Below are positions 6,071-13,055 of a stretch of DNA of 13,055 nucleotides, piece after piece. The DNA comes from Clostridia bacterium (GTDB taxonomy: Bacteria; Bacillota_E; RBS10-35; JAJYVN01). The notes below the pieces were generated by a model. That model saw only the letters and a program-made list of their open reading frames with translations, was not told where the DNA came from and did no database searches. The stretch covers positions 1-13,055 of the forward strand of contig DAHWHT010000377.1 of NCBI GenBank assembly GCA_027335515.1, given 5' to 3'. The position numbers and the translations under genes are program-made. Numbering within the stretch: the first letter of the stretch is position 1; each line of letters starts with the position of its first letter.

Positions 6071-9000
6071 TCAAGCCGGTCCGTAGCGCGTGCCGCGGCC
6101 GTGCCCCTCGCTGCGGATGCGGCCGGAAGCAAGCAGGGTGCGGATCATGCGCCTGGCGGCCGCCGCCTCCAAACCAAAGGCGTCCTGCAGTCGGCGGACG
6201 CCCGCGGGTCCCTCGCGCCGGAAGAAGTCGGCTGCGGCATCCAATCCCGCCGCCACACCGTCCCCCTCCACCGTCGCGTCGGCGGCCGCGGCCGCATCCG
6301 TCGCCGAGGCGAGCGCCGCCGGCTCCCGCGGCGAGAGGTCGACCACTCGGCAGCCGCCGCAGACCGCCCTGGCCATCTCCAGGGTCTGATCGTGGCAGGT
6401 GAAAAGCAGCACCTGCCGCCCCCCGGTGTCCAGGTAGCCCTGCAGGGCCCGCAGCATCGCCTCGGCCCGGGCGGAATCGAAGTTGACGAGCACGTCGTCC
6501 AGGATCAGCGGCAGCGCCACGGAGCGCCGCGCAAACGCTTCGGCGAGCCCAAGGCGCAAAGCCAGGTAGAGCTGTTCGGCGGTGCCGCGGCTCAGCTCGC
6601 GCGGGGTGCGCCGGGCTCCGGCGCGATCCAGCACCGCCAGCGCCGCGTCCCCCTGTACCTGCTGGACCACGTGGGTGTAGCGGCCTTCGGTCACCAACGC
6701 GAAGGCGCGCGACGCCGCAGCCAGCACCTCCGGCTGGCGGTCGCGGACGAAGTCCTCCAGGGTGCGCCCCAACAACGCCTGTGCCAACCGGAGCCGCCGC
6801 CACTGCGCAAGCGCCTCGGCGCACTCCGCGCGCAGGGCCTCCTCCCGACCGGACAGGGACGCGACGTCGGCCGACGCCTCCAGTTCCTGGAGCTGGCGCT
6901 CCGCCAGCGTGCGAGCCTCGATGGCCGCGTCGCGCTGCGACCGGCATTCCACCGCCTGGGTCTCCAGGCGGGCCCGCTCGGCCTGCCAGTCGGCCGGTCC
7001 ACCCTCGGCCAGCAGGAAGCGGAGCTTATCCCCGTACGGCCCGCTGCCCAACGGGTCGCGCAGCGTCCGCTCCAGTTGCTCCGCGTCCCGCTGCCGCTGT
7101 GCGAAGCCCTGCGCCTCCACCACCCGCTGCAGGAACGCGTCGTCGTCGGCCGCACCCGCCGATGCCAGCAGCGCCGCATGCTCGGCGTCGGCCCGCTCCC
7201 AGGCCCGGCGCGCCTGCTCCAGCCGCGGTTCGAGTTCCGCCGCCTGCCGCCGCAGTTCCTCCCAACGCGCCCGCCGTTCCACGGCCAGGCGCGCTTGGGA
7301 CGCCAGCGCCTCCACCTCCACGGTGCAGGCGCACCCGTCGGCCGGCACCGCGCGGCCACCGGCGGCCAGCAGGGCGTGCGCCTCGTCGCGCCAGGCATCG
7401 GCCGCCGCCAGCCCGCCTCGGCGCCGGGTGCGGGCCTCCTCCAGGTCCAGCGCGACCTCGTGCACCCCCTGCAACGCGCGGATGAACTCGCCGCAACCCT
7501 CGGGGGAGAGCCCCGGCGGCAACCCCTGTTCCCGCCGCCATTCGGCCCACTGCGCCTCCAGTTCTCCCGCCTGGGCCCGGGCCTCCTCCAGGTGCGCTGC
7601 GGCGGACTGACCGCGCGCGGCCCACTGTGCCGCGGCCACTTCGGCCTGCGCCAGGGCCGTCACCGCGTCCTGGCGCCGGTTGGCCCCCTCCGCGGCCGCA
7701 CGCAACTGACGGTGGGCGGCCTCCAACTGGCGGGGGGATGGCCGGGCGGGGAGCCCGAGGGCACCGGCGGCGGTCCCCAGGGTGAGGGCCGCATCGCGCC
7801 ACTGCCGTCCCAAACCGGCGATGGCGAGGGCCGCCGCCGCGAGGGCCAGCAGGTCGGCCCCCACCCCCGCCGGGCCTGGGCGCGGACCGGCCGTGGCCGC
7901 CACCGCCGCGCAGCCGGCCAGGGCCAGCGCCAACCACACCGGCAGCGCGCGGACGGCGGGCAGCAGCCGCTCCACACGCTCCAACTGCGCGCGCCGGGCC
8001 TCCACCGCGGCGAGATCCGCCTCATCCGCCAGCGCATCGCGCGCGCCGCGGCGCGCATCCACCTCGCGGTCCGCCTCGCAGCGGGCGTCGCGCGCCTGAC
8101 GCAGATCCTGGCCGGCCTGACCCACCACGCGCTCGGCCGCTTCGGCCCGGGCCCGCCAGGTGCGCAGGCTGTCCGCCGTCGCGACGGGCAACCGGTGGTC
8201 GGGGAGGCGGGCGACGTCGAGGCCCGGTCCGAGGGCCGCCAGCCGTTGGGCGAGGCGATCCTCCAAGGCCACTTCCTGAGCCCGCAGGTGACCCAGTTGT
8301 TCCAACCGCTGACGCTGAGCCGCGGCGGTCGCGGCGGCGGCGGCCGCCCTCACGGCGATGGCCTCCAGCTCGGGCGCCAGGCGCAGGGCCTCCGTGTCCC
8401 GGCGCAAGGTCCGCTGTTGCTCCAGCGCCTGCTCCAACGCGTCCCGGGCCCGCTGCCTGGCGGCGCGCACCCGCTCCAGTTCCGCGCCGGCCTCGGGCGC
8501 CACCACGGGCGCCGGCAGACGGGACAGGTCCTCCCGCAGGGCGCGCCAGCGGTTCCACGGCTCCCACAGCCGCAAGAGGATCTCCAGCAACGTCGTCCGC
8601 TGGCCCATCTCGTCCAGGCGCACCGCGAGCTGTGCCGCCTGCTCCTGGGCGGCGTCCTGGCGCGCCACGCGCTCGGGGTATTCCGCAGTCGCTTGCCGCG
8701 CCGCGCGCAGCGCCCTGCGGACCTCGCGCAACTCGGCGGCCAGGGCGTTGAGCCGCCCCTGGGTGGACTGCGGCCGCACCAACTGGGCGACCTCGGCCTC
8801 CAGTTGTTGGCGCGCCTGACTGGCGGTCGCACCGGCGCCGGTGATCCCGGCCGAAAAGACCTGGTCGCGCACCCCCGCGTCGGTGAGGGATTCAAAGCGG
8901 CTGAGTTCGCCGAGGTCGAAGGCGAAGATGGCGCGGAACAGGCGGGCGTCCGCGCCGCCCAACAGTTGCGACAGCGCGGACTCCACCGCCGGCTGGCCCT

Positions 9001-9280
9001 GGGGATCCAGCAGCCGCACCCGCCTGCCGTGGCGCTCCACGGTCCAACGGCCCCCGTCGTCGGCGCGCAGAAAGACCCGCCCCCCCGGCGACCCGCCGCG
9101 CAGGGCGGGCATCGCCGCCGCGCCCGAAACGCCAAAGAGGGTGAAGCGCAAGAAGGAGAGCAGCGTGGACTTGCCGGCCTCGTTCGGCCCGAAGACGACG
9201 CACAGCCCCGGCTCGACGTCCGCGGTGTGGTGGTCGGACAGGATGCCATAGCCATCCACGTGCCAGCCGTTCAGGATCAC
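6071..9280 (-). CDS. YhaN-like SMC/Rad50-type AAA ATPase
   Basis: A 1069-residue ABC-type ATPase of the Rad50/SbcC superfamily, closest in layout to YhaN proteins. The N-terminal half-site reads PGLCVVFGPNEAGKSTLLSF, with Walker A at 31-39, followed by the YhaN-like IFAFDLGELSRFESLTDAG (118-136). Long Ala/Arg/Glu/Gln-rich helices (about 155-440 and 510-845) form a coiled coil. Between them lie two hydrophobic stretches (about 443-464 and 473-491) that could be a membrane hairpin. The C-terminal half-site has the signature ELSRGTAEQLYLALRL (895-910), Walker B LPLILDDVLVNFD (923-935) and the H-loop TCHD (961-964). After an Ala-rich linker, residues 1015-1069 look like a winged helix (LQDAFGLEAAAARRMIRTLL, then HGRGTRYGPA). 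GTG 9280 overlaps the nuclease stop as GTGA, so the two are translationally coupled. Upstream codons to 9850 are antisense-like shadow. Confidence 0.88.
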   Translation of the reverse strand: MILNGWHVDGYGILSDHHTADVEPGLCVVFGPNEAGKSTLLSFLRFTLFGVSGAAAMPALRGGSPGGRVFLRADDGGRWTVERHGRRVRLLDPQGQPAVESALSQLLGGADARLFRAIFAFDLGELSRFESLTDAGVRDQVFSAGITGAGATASQARQQLEAEVAQLVRPQSTQGRLNALAAELREVRRALRAARQATAEYPERVARQDAAQEQAAQLAVRLDEMGQRTTLLEILLRLWEPWNRWRALREDLSRLPAPVVAPEAGAELERVRAARQRARDALEQALEQQRTLRRDTEALRLAPELEAIAVRAAAAAATAAAQRQRLEQLGHLRAQEVALEDRLAQRLAALGPGLDVARLPDHRLPVATADSLRTWRARAEAAERVVGQAGQDLRQARDARCEADREVDARRGARDALADEADLAAVEARRAQLERVERLLPAVRALPVWLALALAGCAAVAATAGPRPGPAGVGADLLALAAAALAIAGLGRQWRDAALTLGTAAGALGLPARPSPRQLEAAHRQLRAAAEGANRRQDAVTALAQAEVAAAQWAARGQSAAAHLEEARAQAGELEAQWAEWRREQGLPPGLSPEGCGEFIRALQGVHEVALDLEEARTRRRGGLAAADAWRDEAHALLAAGGRAVPADGCACTVEVEALASQARLAVERRARWEELRRQAAELEPRLEQARRAWERADAEHAALLASAGAADDDAFLQRVVEAQGFAQRQRDAEQLERTLRDPLGSGPYGDKLRFLLAEGGPADWQAERARLETQAVECRSQRDAAIEARTLAERQLQELEASADVASLSGREEALRAECAEALAQWRRLRLAQALLGRTLEDFVRDRQPEVLAAASRAFALVTEGRYTHVVQQVQGDAALAVLDRAGARRTPRELSRGTAEQLYLALRLGLAEAFARRSVALPLILDDVLVNFDSARAEAMLRALQGYLDTGGRQVLLFTCHDQTLEMARAVCGGCRVVDLSPREPAALASATDAAAAADATVEGDGVAAGLDAAADFFRREGPAGVRRLQDAFGLEAAAARRMIRTLLASGRIRSEGHGRGTRYGPA

Positions 9281-10566
9281 GGCGCCACCCCCTCGGCCAG
9301 CAGCAGGCGCAGGCAGTGGGCCTCCGCCTCCTCGACCAAGGCGGCGGGGGAGGACACCGACGGCGCTACCTCTCGCGCCACCGCGGCGATGCCGGCGGGC
9401 AGACCGGCTTCGATTTCCGCCAGCAGCGCCTCCAAAGCGGCGGGATCGGCGGCCAACGCGGTCGCGTGGGCGACGAGTTCGGCGGCGAAGTCGCCACGGC
9501 CGGCGATCGCGGCCCGGTCCAGCACAACCCGCAGCCCCAACCGCACCGATTCGCACCACACAAACGGGGTCCAGCCGGCGACCCCCTCCAGCACCTGGGT
9601 GCGCAGATCCGCGGCCGCGGCCTGCCAGGCAGGATCGGCCGCCGGCACCCCCCGCAGGAACACCCGGACCACCAACCCCCGCCCCTCGTGGTCGGGCGCC
9701 GCGCGCAACGCCGTCAACCCCGCCAGCACCCCCTGGGTCGCGGCGGCCACATCGGGCCAGTCGGCGGCATCGAGTTCCAGCGGCACAAACCGCACCCGGT
9801 CCAGCGGCACAAAGCGGGGTGGCGCGATCACCCCGTGCGCGTCGTCGCACTCCACCACCAGGGCCCCCTTGGCACCCCGTTCCCCAGGGGAGAGGCTGCG
9901 GCCCTGCAGATTGCCGGGGTAGCAGGCGTAGCAGGGGTCACCGGCCAGCAGGGTGCGCCGGCGGTGCACGTGGCCCAGGGCCCAGTAGTCCATGCCCCCG
10001 GCGCGCAGGTCCTCCAGGCTGCAGGGGGCGTAGGCCGCGTGCTCGGGATCGGCGCCCACGCTGCAATGCACCACCCCCAGGTGCAGGCCCGGTTCCGGGC
10101 CGCGCCGCAAGAGGCGTGCGAGGTTGCGCCCCTCGTCGGCGCGCGCGTGGGACACCCCGTACACGGTGGCCAGGCGGTGCCCGTCGCGCTCGACCACCGT
10201 CGACGCCACGCCGTCGCTGGGGCAGATGGTCACCCCCGCCGGCCAGTCGCGCACAGCCGACCACCCGGTTCCCCGCGGGTCGTGGTTTCCATGGACCATG
10301 ACCACCCGCACACCCTGCTCGACCAGACGGCGCAGACCGGAAAGCAGGCGCATCTGTGGCCGCAGACCGCGGTCCGGACCGTCGTAGATGTCCCCGGCCA
10401 GCACCAAGAGCACCGCGCGCTCCCGCAGGGTGCAGGAGACCAGGTCGTCCCAGGCGTCCAGCGACGCGTCGCGCAGGGCGGTCGCAACCGCCGCGTCGGT
10501 GCGCCCAACGCCGGAAAACGGGGTGTCCAAATGCAGGTCGGCGGCGTGCACAAAGCGGAACTTCAT
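9277..10566 (-). CDS. YhaO/SbcD/Mre11-like metallophosphoesterase DNA exonuclease
   Basis: A 429-residue calcineurin-like nuclease, partner of the ATPase behind it. All metal-binding motifs are seen: DXH in VHAADLHLDTPF (Asp10, His12), GDXXD in LAGDIYD (Asp59, Asp62), GNHD at 93-96, a His in GVVHCSVG (His167) and GHVH at 198-201. YPGNLQGRS (216-224) is the segment typical of SbcD/YhaO proteins. The C-terminal 190 residues are a capping/ATPase-binding region of less obvious similarity. The family cuts DNA ends and hairpins with Mn2+ when joined to its Rad50-like partner. The frame extends to 10680, but ATG 10566 gives the canonical MKFRFVHAADLH start and has GAAGG 8 nt upstream. The first gene of the two-gene operon, it ends in a 4-bp overlap with the ATPase. 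Confidence 0.9.
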   Translation of the reverse strand: MKFRFVHAADLHLDTPFSGVGRTDAAVATALRDASLDAWDDLVSCTLRERAVLLVLAGDIYDGPDRGLRPQMRLLSGLRRLVEQGVRVVMVHGNHDPRGTGWSAVRDWPAGVTICPSDGVASTVVERDGHRLATVYGVSHARADEGRNLARLLRRGPEPGLHLGVVHCSVGADPEHAAYAPCSLEDLRAGGMDYWALGHVHRRRTLLAGDPCYACYPGNLQGRSLSPGERGAKGALVVECDDAHGVIAPPRFVPLDRVRFVPLELDAADWPDVAAATQGVLAGLTALRAAPDHEGRGLVVRVFLRGVPAADPAWQAAAADLRTQVLEGVAGWTPFVWCESVRLGLRVVLDRAAIAGRGDFAAELVAHATALAADPAALEALLAEIEAGLPAGIAAVAREVAPSVSSPAALVEEAEAHCLRLLLAEGVAP

Positions 10567-10703
10567 GGGACGGGCCTTCGACCGCACCGCGCCGCGGCCC
10601 TGCCGACGCTGGCCGCCCGCGCCATGTGGCACATAGCGACAGGCGCCCGGCACCACGCCGTCGTATCCCCACGGGCACACGCCCGCGACCGAGGAGGTTC
10701 ACC
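10567..10703. promoter_or_regulatory. Divergent intergenic region with palindrome ATGTGGCACAT
   Basis: These 137 bp separate the start codons of the nuclease (minus) and the glycosidase-like gene (plus), so both promoters should lie here or nearby. An inverted repeat ATGTG-G-CACAT occupies 10624-10634 and could be an operator. A small stem CGGGC-ACAC-GCCCG (10672-10685) lies just before the ribosome binding site GAGGAGG (10691-10697) of the plus gene. No clear sigma-70 -35/-10 pair could be assigned in either direction. Confidence 0.45.
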
Positions 10704-12689
10704 ATGCTGCGCAACGCAACGCCGCTACCGGACGACTGCACGTCCTTCCCTGAGTTCACGGCATCCGACACGCGCAGCGCGCAGCTGCTCAACGACCTCT
10801 TCCGCCGCCACTACTTTGCGCTGCCCGGCCCCTCCGCCTACACCGGCGACCAGCAGAGCGACTGGCGGGCCTGGAACGCGCTTGCGACCGAATGGCTGGA
10901 CACCGCCGCCAACCCGGCCCACGGCCACGACTACAACCGCGACCTCGCCCACTTCCTCGAGCACGTCGAGCTGGATGCCGACGGCTACGTCTACACCTAC
11001 CCGCCGACCTTCCACGAGCGCAACCGCATCGGCTGGCCCTTCCCCGACTACCGCCAGAGCCGGGGGGCCGTACCCGCCTGGGATTTCACCACCGCCCAGC
11101 CCCACGGCTGGCAACGGGTGCGCGGCACGCCGGCGCCCCAGGGCGGTCACCCCGGCTGGGCCCTTGAGGAACAGCGCGGCGAGGTCGAGATCGCCTCCCC
11201 CGCCCTGGAACTGGCCGCCCTGCACACCCCCCTGCTCGCGGTGCAGTGGCGCGGTGACGGCGCGGTAGCGGGCGTCTGCCGTTGGCGGGACGCGGAGGGC
11301 CGGCAAGGCACGGTCCCCTTCCGTCTGCCCCCACCGCCGACCGGGGAGCAGACGCTGTTTCTTCCCCTATGGCCGTCGCTGCCGCGCGCGGCCACCCTCC
11401 GGCGCCTGACCCTGCGACTGTATCTGGAACCCGGCGCCACCATCGTGGTGCAACGCATCGAGCCGCTGTTCGACACGCGGCACAACACCAACAACAGCCA
11501 CTTCGTACTCGCCGCCTGGCACCACGCCCGCTGGGGCTGCGACCGGGCCTTCCTCATGCGCATCCTGCCGCGGGTGCGCAGGGCCCTGGCCCACCTGCAC
11601 CATGACCACGGCGGCCGCCGCCACGGCCTGCTGGAGACCCCCTGGTGGGGCCACGACGGCCAGACCGGCCTCGGCCACGGAATCGGCTCAAACTACTGGG
11701 ACCTGCTGCCCTTCGGCCACCGCGATCTGTATGGCACCGCCTACTATCTGGCTGCCGTCCGCGCCGCCGCCGCATTGGAGGCGCTGGTCGCCCGCCACCC
11801 GGAATGGGGGGCGGAGCCGGCACCCCGGGGCATGGGGGCGGCCGCCCTGCGGGCCCACGCCACCCGGGTCCACGACGCGGCGACCGCGGCCTTCTGGGAC
11901 GACCAAAGCGGCCGCTTCGTCGGCACCATCGACCGCGAAGGCCGGCGACACGACTACGGCTTTGTCTTTGCCAACCTGGAGGCCCTCCACTGCGGCCTGG
12001 GCGGCCCGGAGCAGGCGCGCCGCATCTACGAGTGGCTGGACGGGCGGCGGCGGATCGCGGGCGACCGCTCACAGGGCGCGGACATCTACCACTTCCGCTT
12101 CGCGCCTCGCGCCACCACGCGCGACAACCGGGACTGGTATTTCTGGGGCTGGAACGGCAGCAGCGTACCCTGGGGCGACCAGGTCCAAAACGGCGGCGCC
12201 GTGCTGTATACGTCGTTCCACGACATCCTCAATCGCCTGCAGTTTGCGGACGCGGACGACGCCTGGTCCCGATTGGCGGGGGTGCTCGACTGGTACGCCG
12301 AGGTCTTGGAGGCCGGCGGCTACCGCGCCTATTACCAGAACCGCGAGGGCCGGCTCCAGGGTGCCGGCACCGCCGGAGGCCTCGGATTGGACGCGGAGTT
12401 CGTCGAAAGCGCGCTCGTACCGCTCGTCACGGTGTACGGGTTCCTGGGCCTGGATGCCACGGCCGCCGGCCTCGTCGCCCGCCCGCGGTTGCCCAAAGGA
12501 CTGGAGCGCCTGGGGGTGCGCAACCTGCGCTACGGCGCGCAGCGCTACGATCTGGAAGCCAGCCGCGACGGGGTGGCCATCGCCCCCGCCGGCGGTACGC
12601 CGCGACGGCTGCGCGTGGGCGACCGGCCGCGTCTGCTGGTCCCGGCCGCCTGGGAGCCACCCACTGTGGGCGGAGCGGCACAAGGGTGA
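10704..12689 (+). CDS. Six-hairpin (alpha/alpha)6 glycosidase-like protein
   Basis: A 661-residue protein without a signal peptide, so probably cytoplasmic. Its layout matches (alpha/alpha)6-barrel glycosidases: an N-terminal region to about residue 255 ending in beta-rich LRLYLEPGATIVVQ, a helical barrel (about 260-590) and a short C-terminal beta domain (VARPRLPKGLERLGVRNLRY). Barrel landmarks are FDTRHNTNNSHFVLAAW (256-272), LLETPWWGHDGQTGLGHGIG (309-328), GSNYWDLLPFGHRDLYGTAY (328-347), WYFWGWNGSSVPWGDQVQNG (478-497) and GLDAEFVESALVP (561-573). Acidic residues in these loops (Glu311, Asp318, Asp333, Asp563, Glu564, Glu568) are candidate catalytic residues. ATG 10704 has a strong GAGGAGG with a 6-nt spacer. 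I cannot name the GH family or substrate; a glycogen-debranching-like or rhamnosidase-like hydrolase or a phosphorylase is possible. Divergent to the nuclease operon. Confidence 0.72.
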   Translation: MLRNATPLPDDCTSFPEFTASDTRSAQLLNDLFRRHYFALPGPSAYTGDQQSDWRAWNALATEWLDTAANPAHGHDYNRDLAHFLEHVELDADGYVYTYPPTFHERNRIGWPFPDYRQSRGAVPAWDFTTAQPHGWQRVRGTPAPQGGHPGWALEEQRGEVEIASPALELAALHTPLLAVQWRGDGAVAGVCRWRDAEGRQGTVPFRLPPPPTGEQTLFLPLWPSLPRAATLRRLTLRLYLEPGATIVVQRIEPLFDTRHNTNNSHFVLAAWHHARWGCDRAFLMRILPRVRRALAHLHHDHGGRRHGLLETPWWGHDGQTGLGHGIGSNYWDLLPFGHRDLYGTAYYLAAVRAAAALEALVARHPEWGAEPAPRGMGAAALRAHATRVHDAATAAFWDDQSGRFVGTIDREGRRHDYGFVFANLEALHCGLGGPEQARRIYEWLDGRRRIAGDRSQGADIYHFRFAPRATTRDNRDWYFWGWNGSSVPWGDQVQNGGAVLYTSFHDILNRLQFADADDAWSRLAGVLDWYAEVLEAGGYRAYYQNREGRLQGAGTAGGLGLDAEFVESALVPLVTVYGFLGLDATAAGLVARPRLPKGLERLGVRNLRYGAQRYDLEASRDGVAIAPAGGTPRRLRVGDRPRLLVPAAWEPPTVGGAAQG

Positions 12690-13055
12690 CCGGGTGAGAC
12701 CGGCGATCGAATCGGACAGCCGTCCAGTGCTCCTGCGGTTTCAGCCGCATTTACTGGCATGGTTCGTCGTAACAGACCTGCCGCTGCATGTTCTTGAGGC
12801 CCGGCAATGGCGGTCGCATGTCTCTCAGTGCGATCGCGGCCCCGGATGGACTCCGTCGATGAGGACACGGCGCTTTCCACCTTCGCGACGGCCTGTCGAA
12901 TGGGACGATCCATCCGAATTGTGCGCCGGGTGTGTTGCGATTCGGAGATCGCCACGCCTCAGTGTCGGTCTCGCCCTCCAGGGGCTTCCAGTCTCGCCCA
13001 GTTTCGCCGCCACGTTGTTGAGAAATGACTATACGTCCGCAGTTGGCTACCCCTT
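12690..13055. other. Gene-free right flank with clustered stems
   Basis: No frame on either strand gives a recognisable product; the longest open frames overlap each other and the end of the glycosidase-like gene. Just after its stop lie CCGG-gtgaga-CCGG (12690-12703), GGAC-agcc-GTCC (12714-12725) and a compound stem (12724-12757). The rest, to the edge, looks like ordinary non-coding or degraded sequence of somewhat lower GC. Confidence 0.45.
12724..12757. repeat. Compound hairpin downstream of the glycosidase-like gene
   Basis: Outer arms CCAGT (12724-12728) and ACTGG (12753-12757) enclose an inner stem TGCGG (12734-12738) / CCGCA (12745-12749) with the loop TTTCAG. The unpaired bases between the stems are GCTCC and TTT. 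It may help end or stabilise the transcript of the upstream gene, but there is no T tract after it, so an intrinsic terminator is not established. Confidence 0.4.

Noticed and set aside
9281..9850. An N-terminal extension of the ATPase frame by 190 codons
   Set aside because: It overlaps the nuclease C-terminus, is Gly/Arg-rich without motifs, and the Walker A motif sits at the normal distance from the GTG at 9280.
6053..9922. A 1289-codon open frame on the plus strand opposite the ATPase gene
   Set aside because: It mirrors the codon phase of the minus-strand ATPase and has no recognisable domains; its Gln/Arg/Gly/Pro-rich content is that of a high-GC antisense shadow.
12545..12955. A minus-strand open frame of 136 codons at the right edge
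   Set aside because: It overlaps the end of the glycosidase-like gene, lacks motifs and a good ribosome binding site; I looked for transposase similarity and saw none.

Overview
The window is a very GC-rich bacterial chromosome segment (around 70% G+C by eye) with many GTG starts and long open reading frames in all frames, as expected at such composition. The phylum cannot be fixed from sequence alone. A YhaO/YhaN-type nuclease-ATPase pair and GC-rich codon use would fit a high-GC Firmicute, Chloroflexota, Actinobacteriota or similar lineage. No rRNA, tRNA, CRISPR array, insertion sequence or phage gene was recognised.

Layout. Bases 1-426 hold no gene, but contain two neighbouring perfect inverted repeats. 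Bases 427-1305 (minus strand) encode a compact MNT/HEPN toxin-antitoxin pair: mntA-like nucleotidyltransferase antitoxin followed by hepT-like RNase toxin, with only 3 nt between stop and start. Bases 1525-2055 (plus) are a serine beta-lactamase-fold hydrolase fragment without its C-terminal half. Bases 2208-6049 carry four plus-strand genes in loose series: a SAM-dependent methyltransferase, a GNAT acetyltransferase, an APH-fold phosphotransferase and a Gfo/Idh/MocA oxidoreductase. They may be partly co-transcribed, but the gaps (68, about 214 and 149 bp) leave room for separate promoters.

Bases 6071-10566 (minus) encode a tightly coupled two-gene operon resembling Mre11-Rad50/SbcCD: a calcineurin-like DNA exonuclease (YhaO type) overlapping by 4 bp (GTGA) a 1069-residue SMC/Rad50-like ATPase (YhaN type). 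The ATPase has a membrane-hairpin-like segment in mid-protein and an unusual C-terminal tail that looks like a winged helix. Divergent from it, across 137 bp, is a 661-residue protein with the architecture of a six-hairpin (alpha/alpha)6 glycosidase (10704-12689). Bases 12690-13055 hold no recognisable gene but start with several small inverted repeats.

Functionally the window combines a toxin-antitoxin module, small-molecule-modifying enzymes, carbohydrate enzymes (oxidoreductase and glycosidase) and a DNA end-processing machine. The least ordinary item is the nuclease-ATPase pair with the apparent C-terminal DNA-binding-like extension. All functional calls rest on motifs read by eye; no database search was run.
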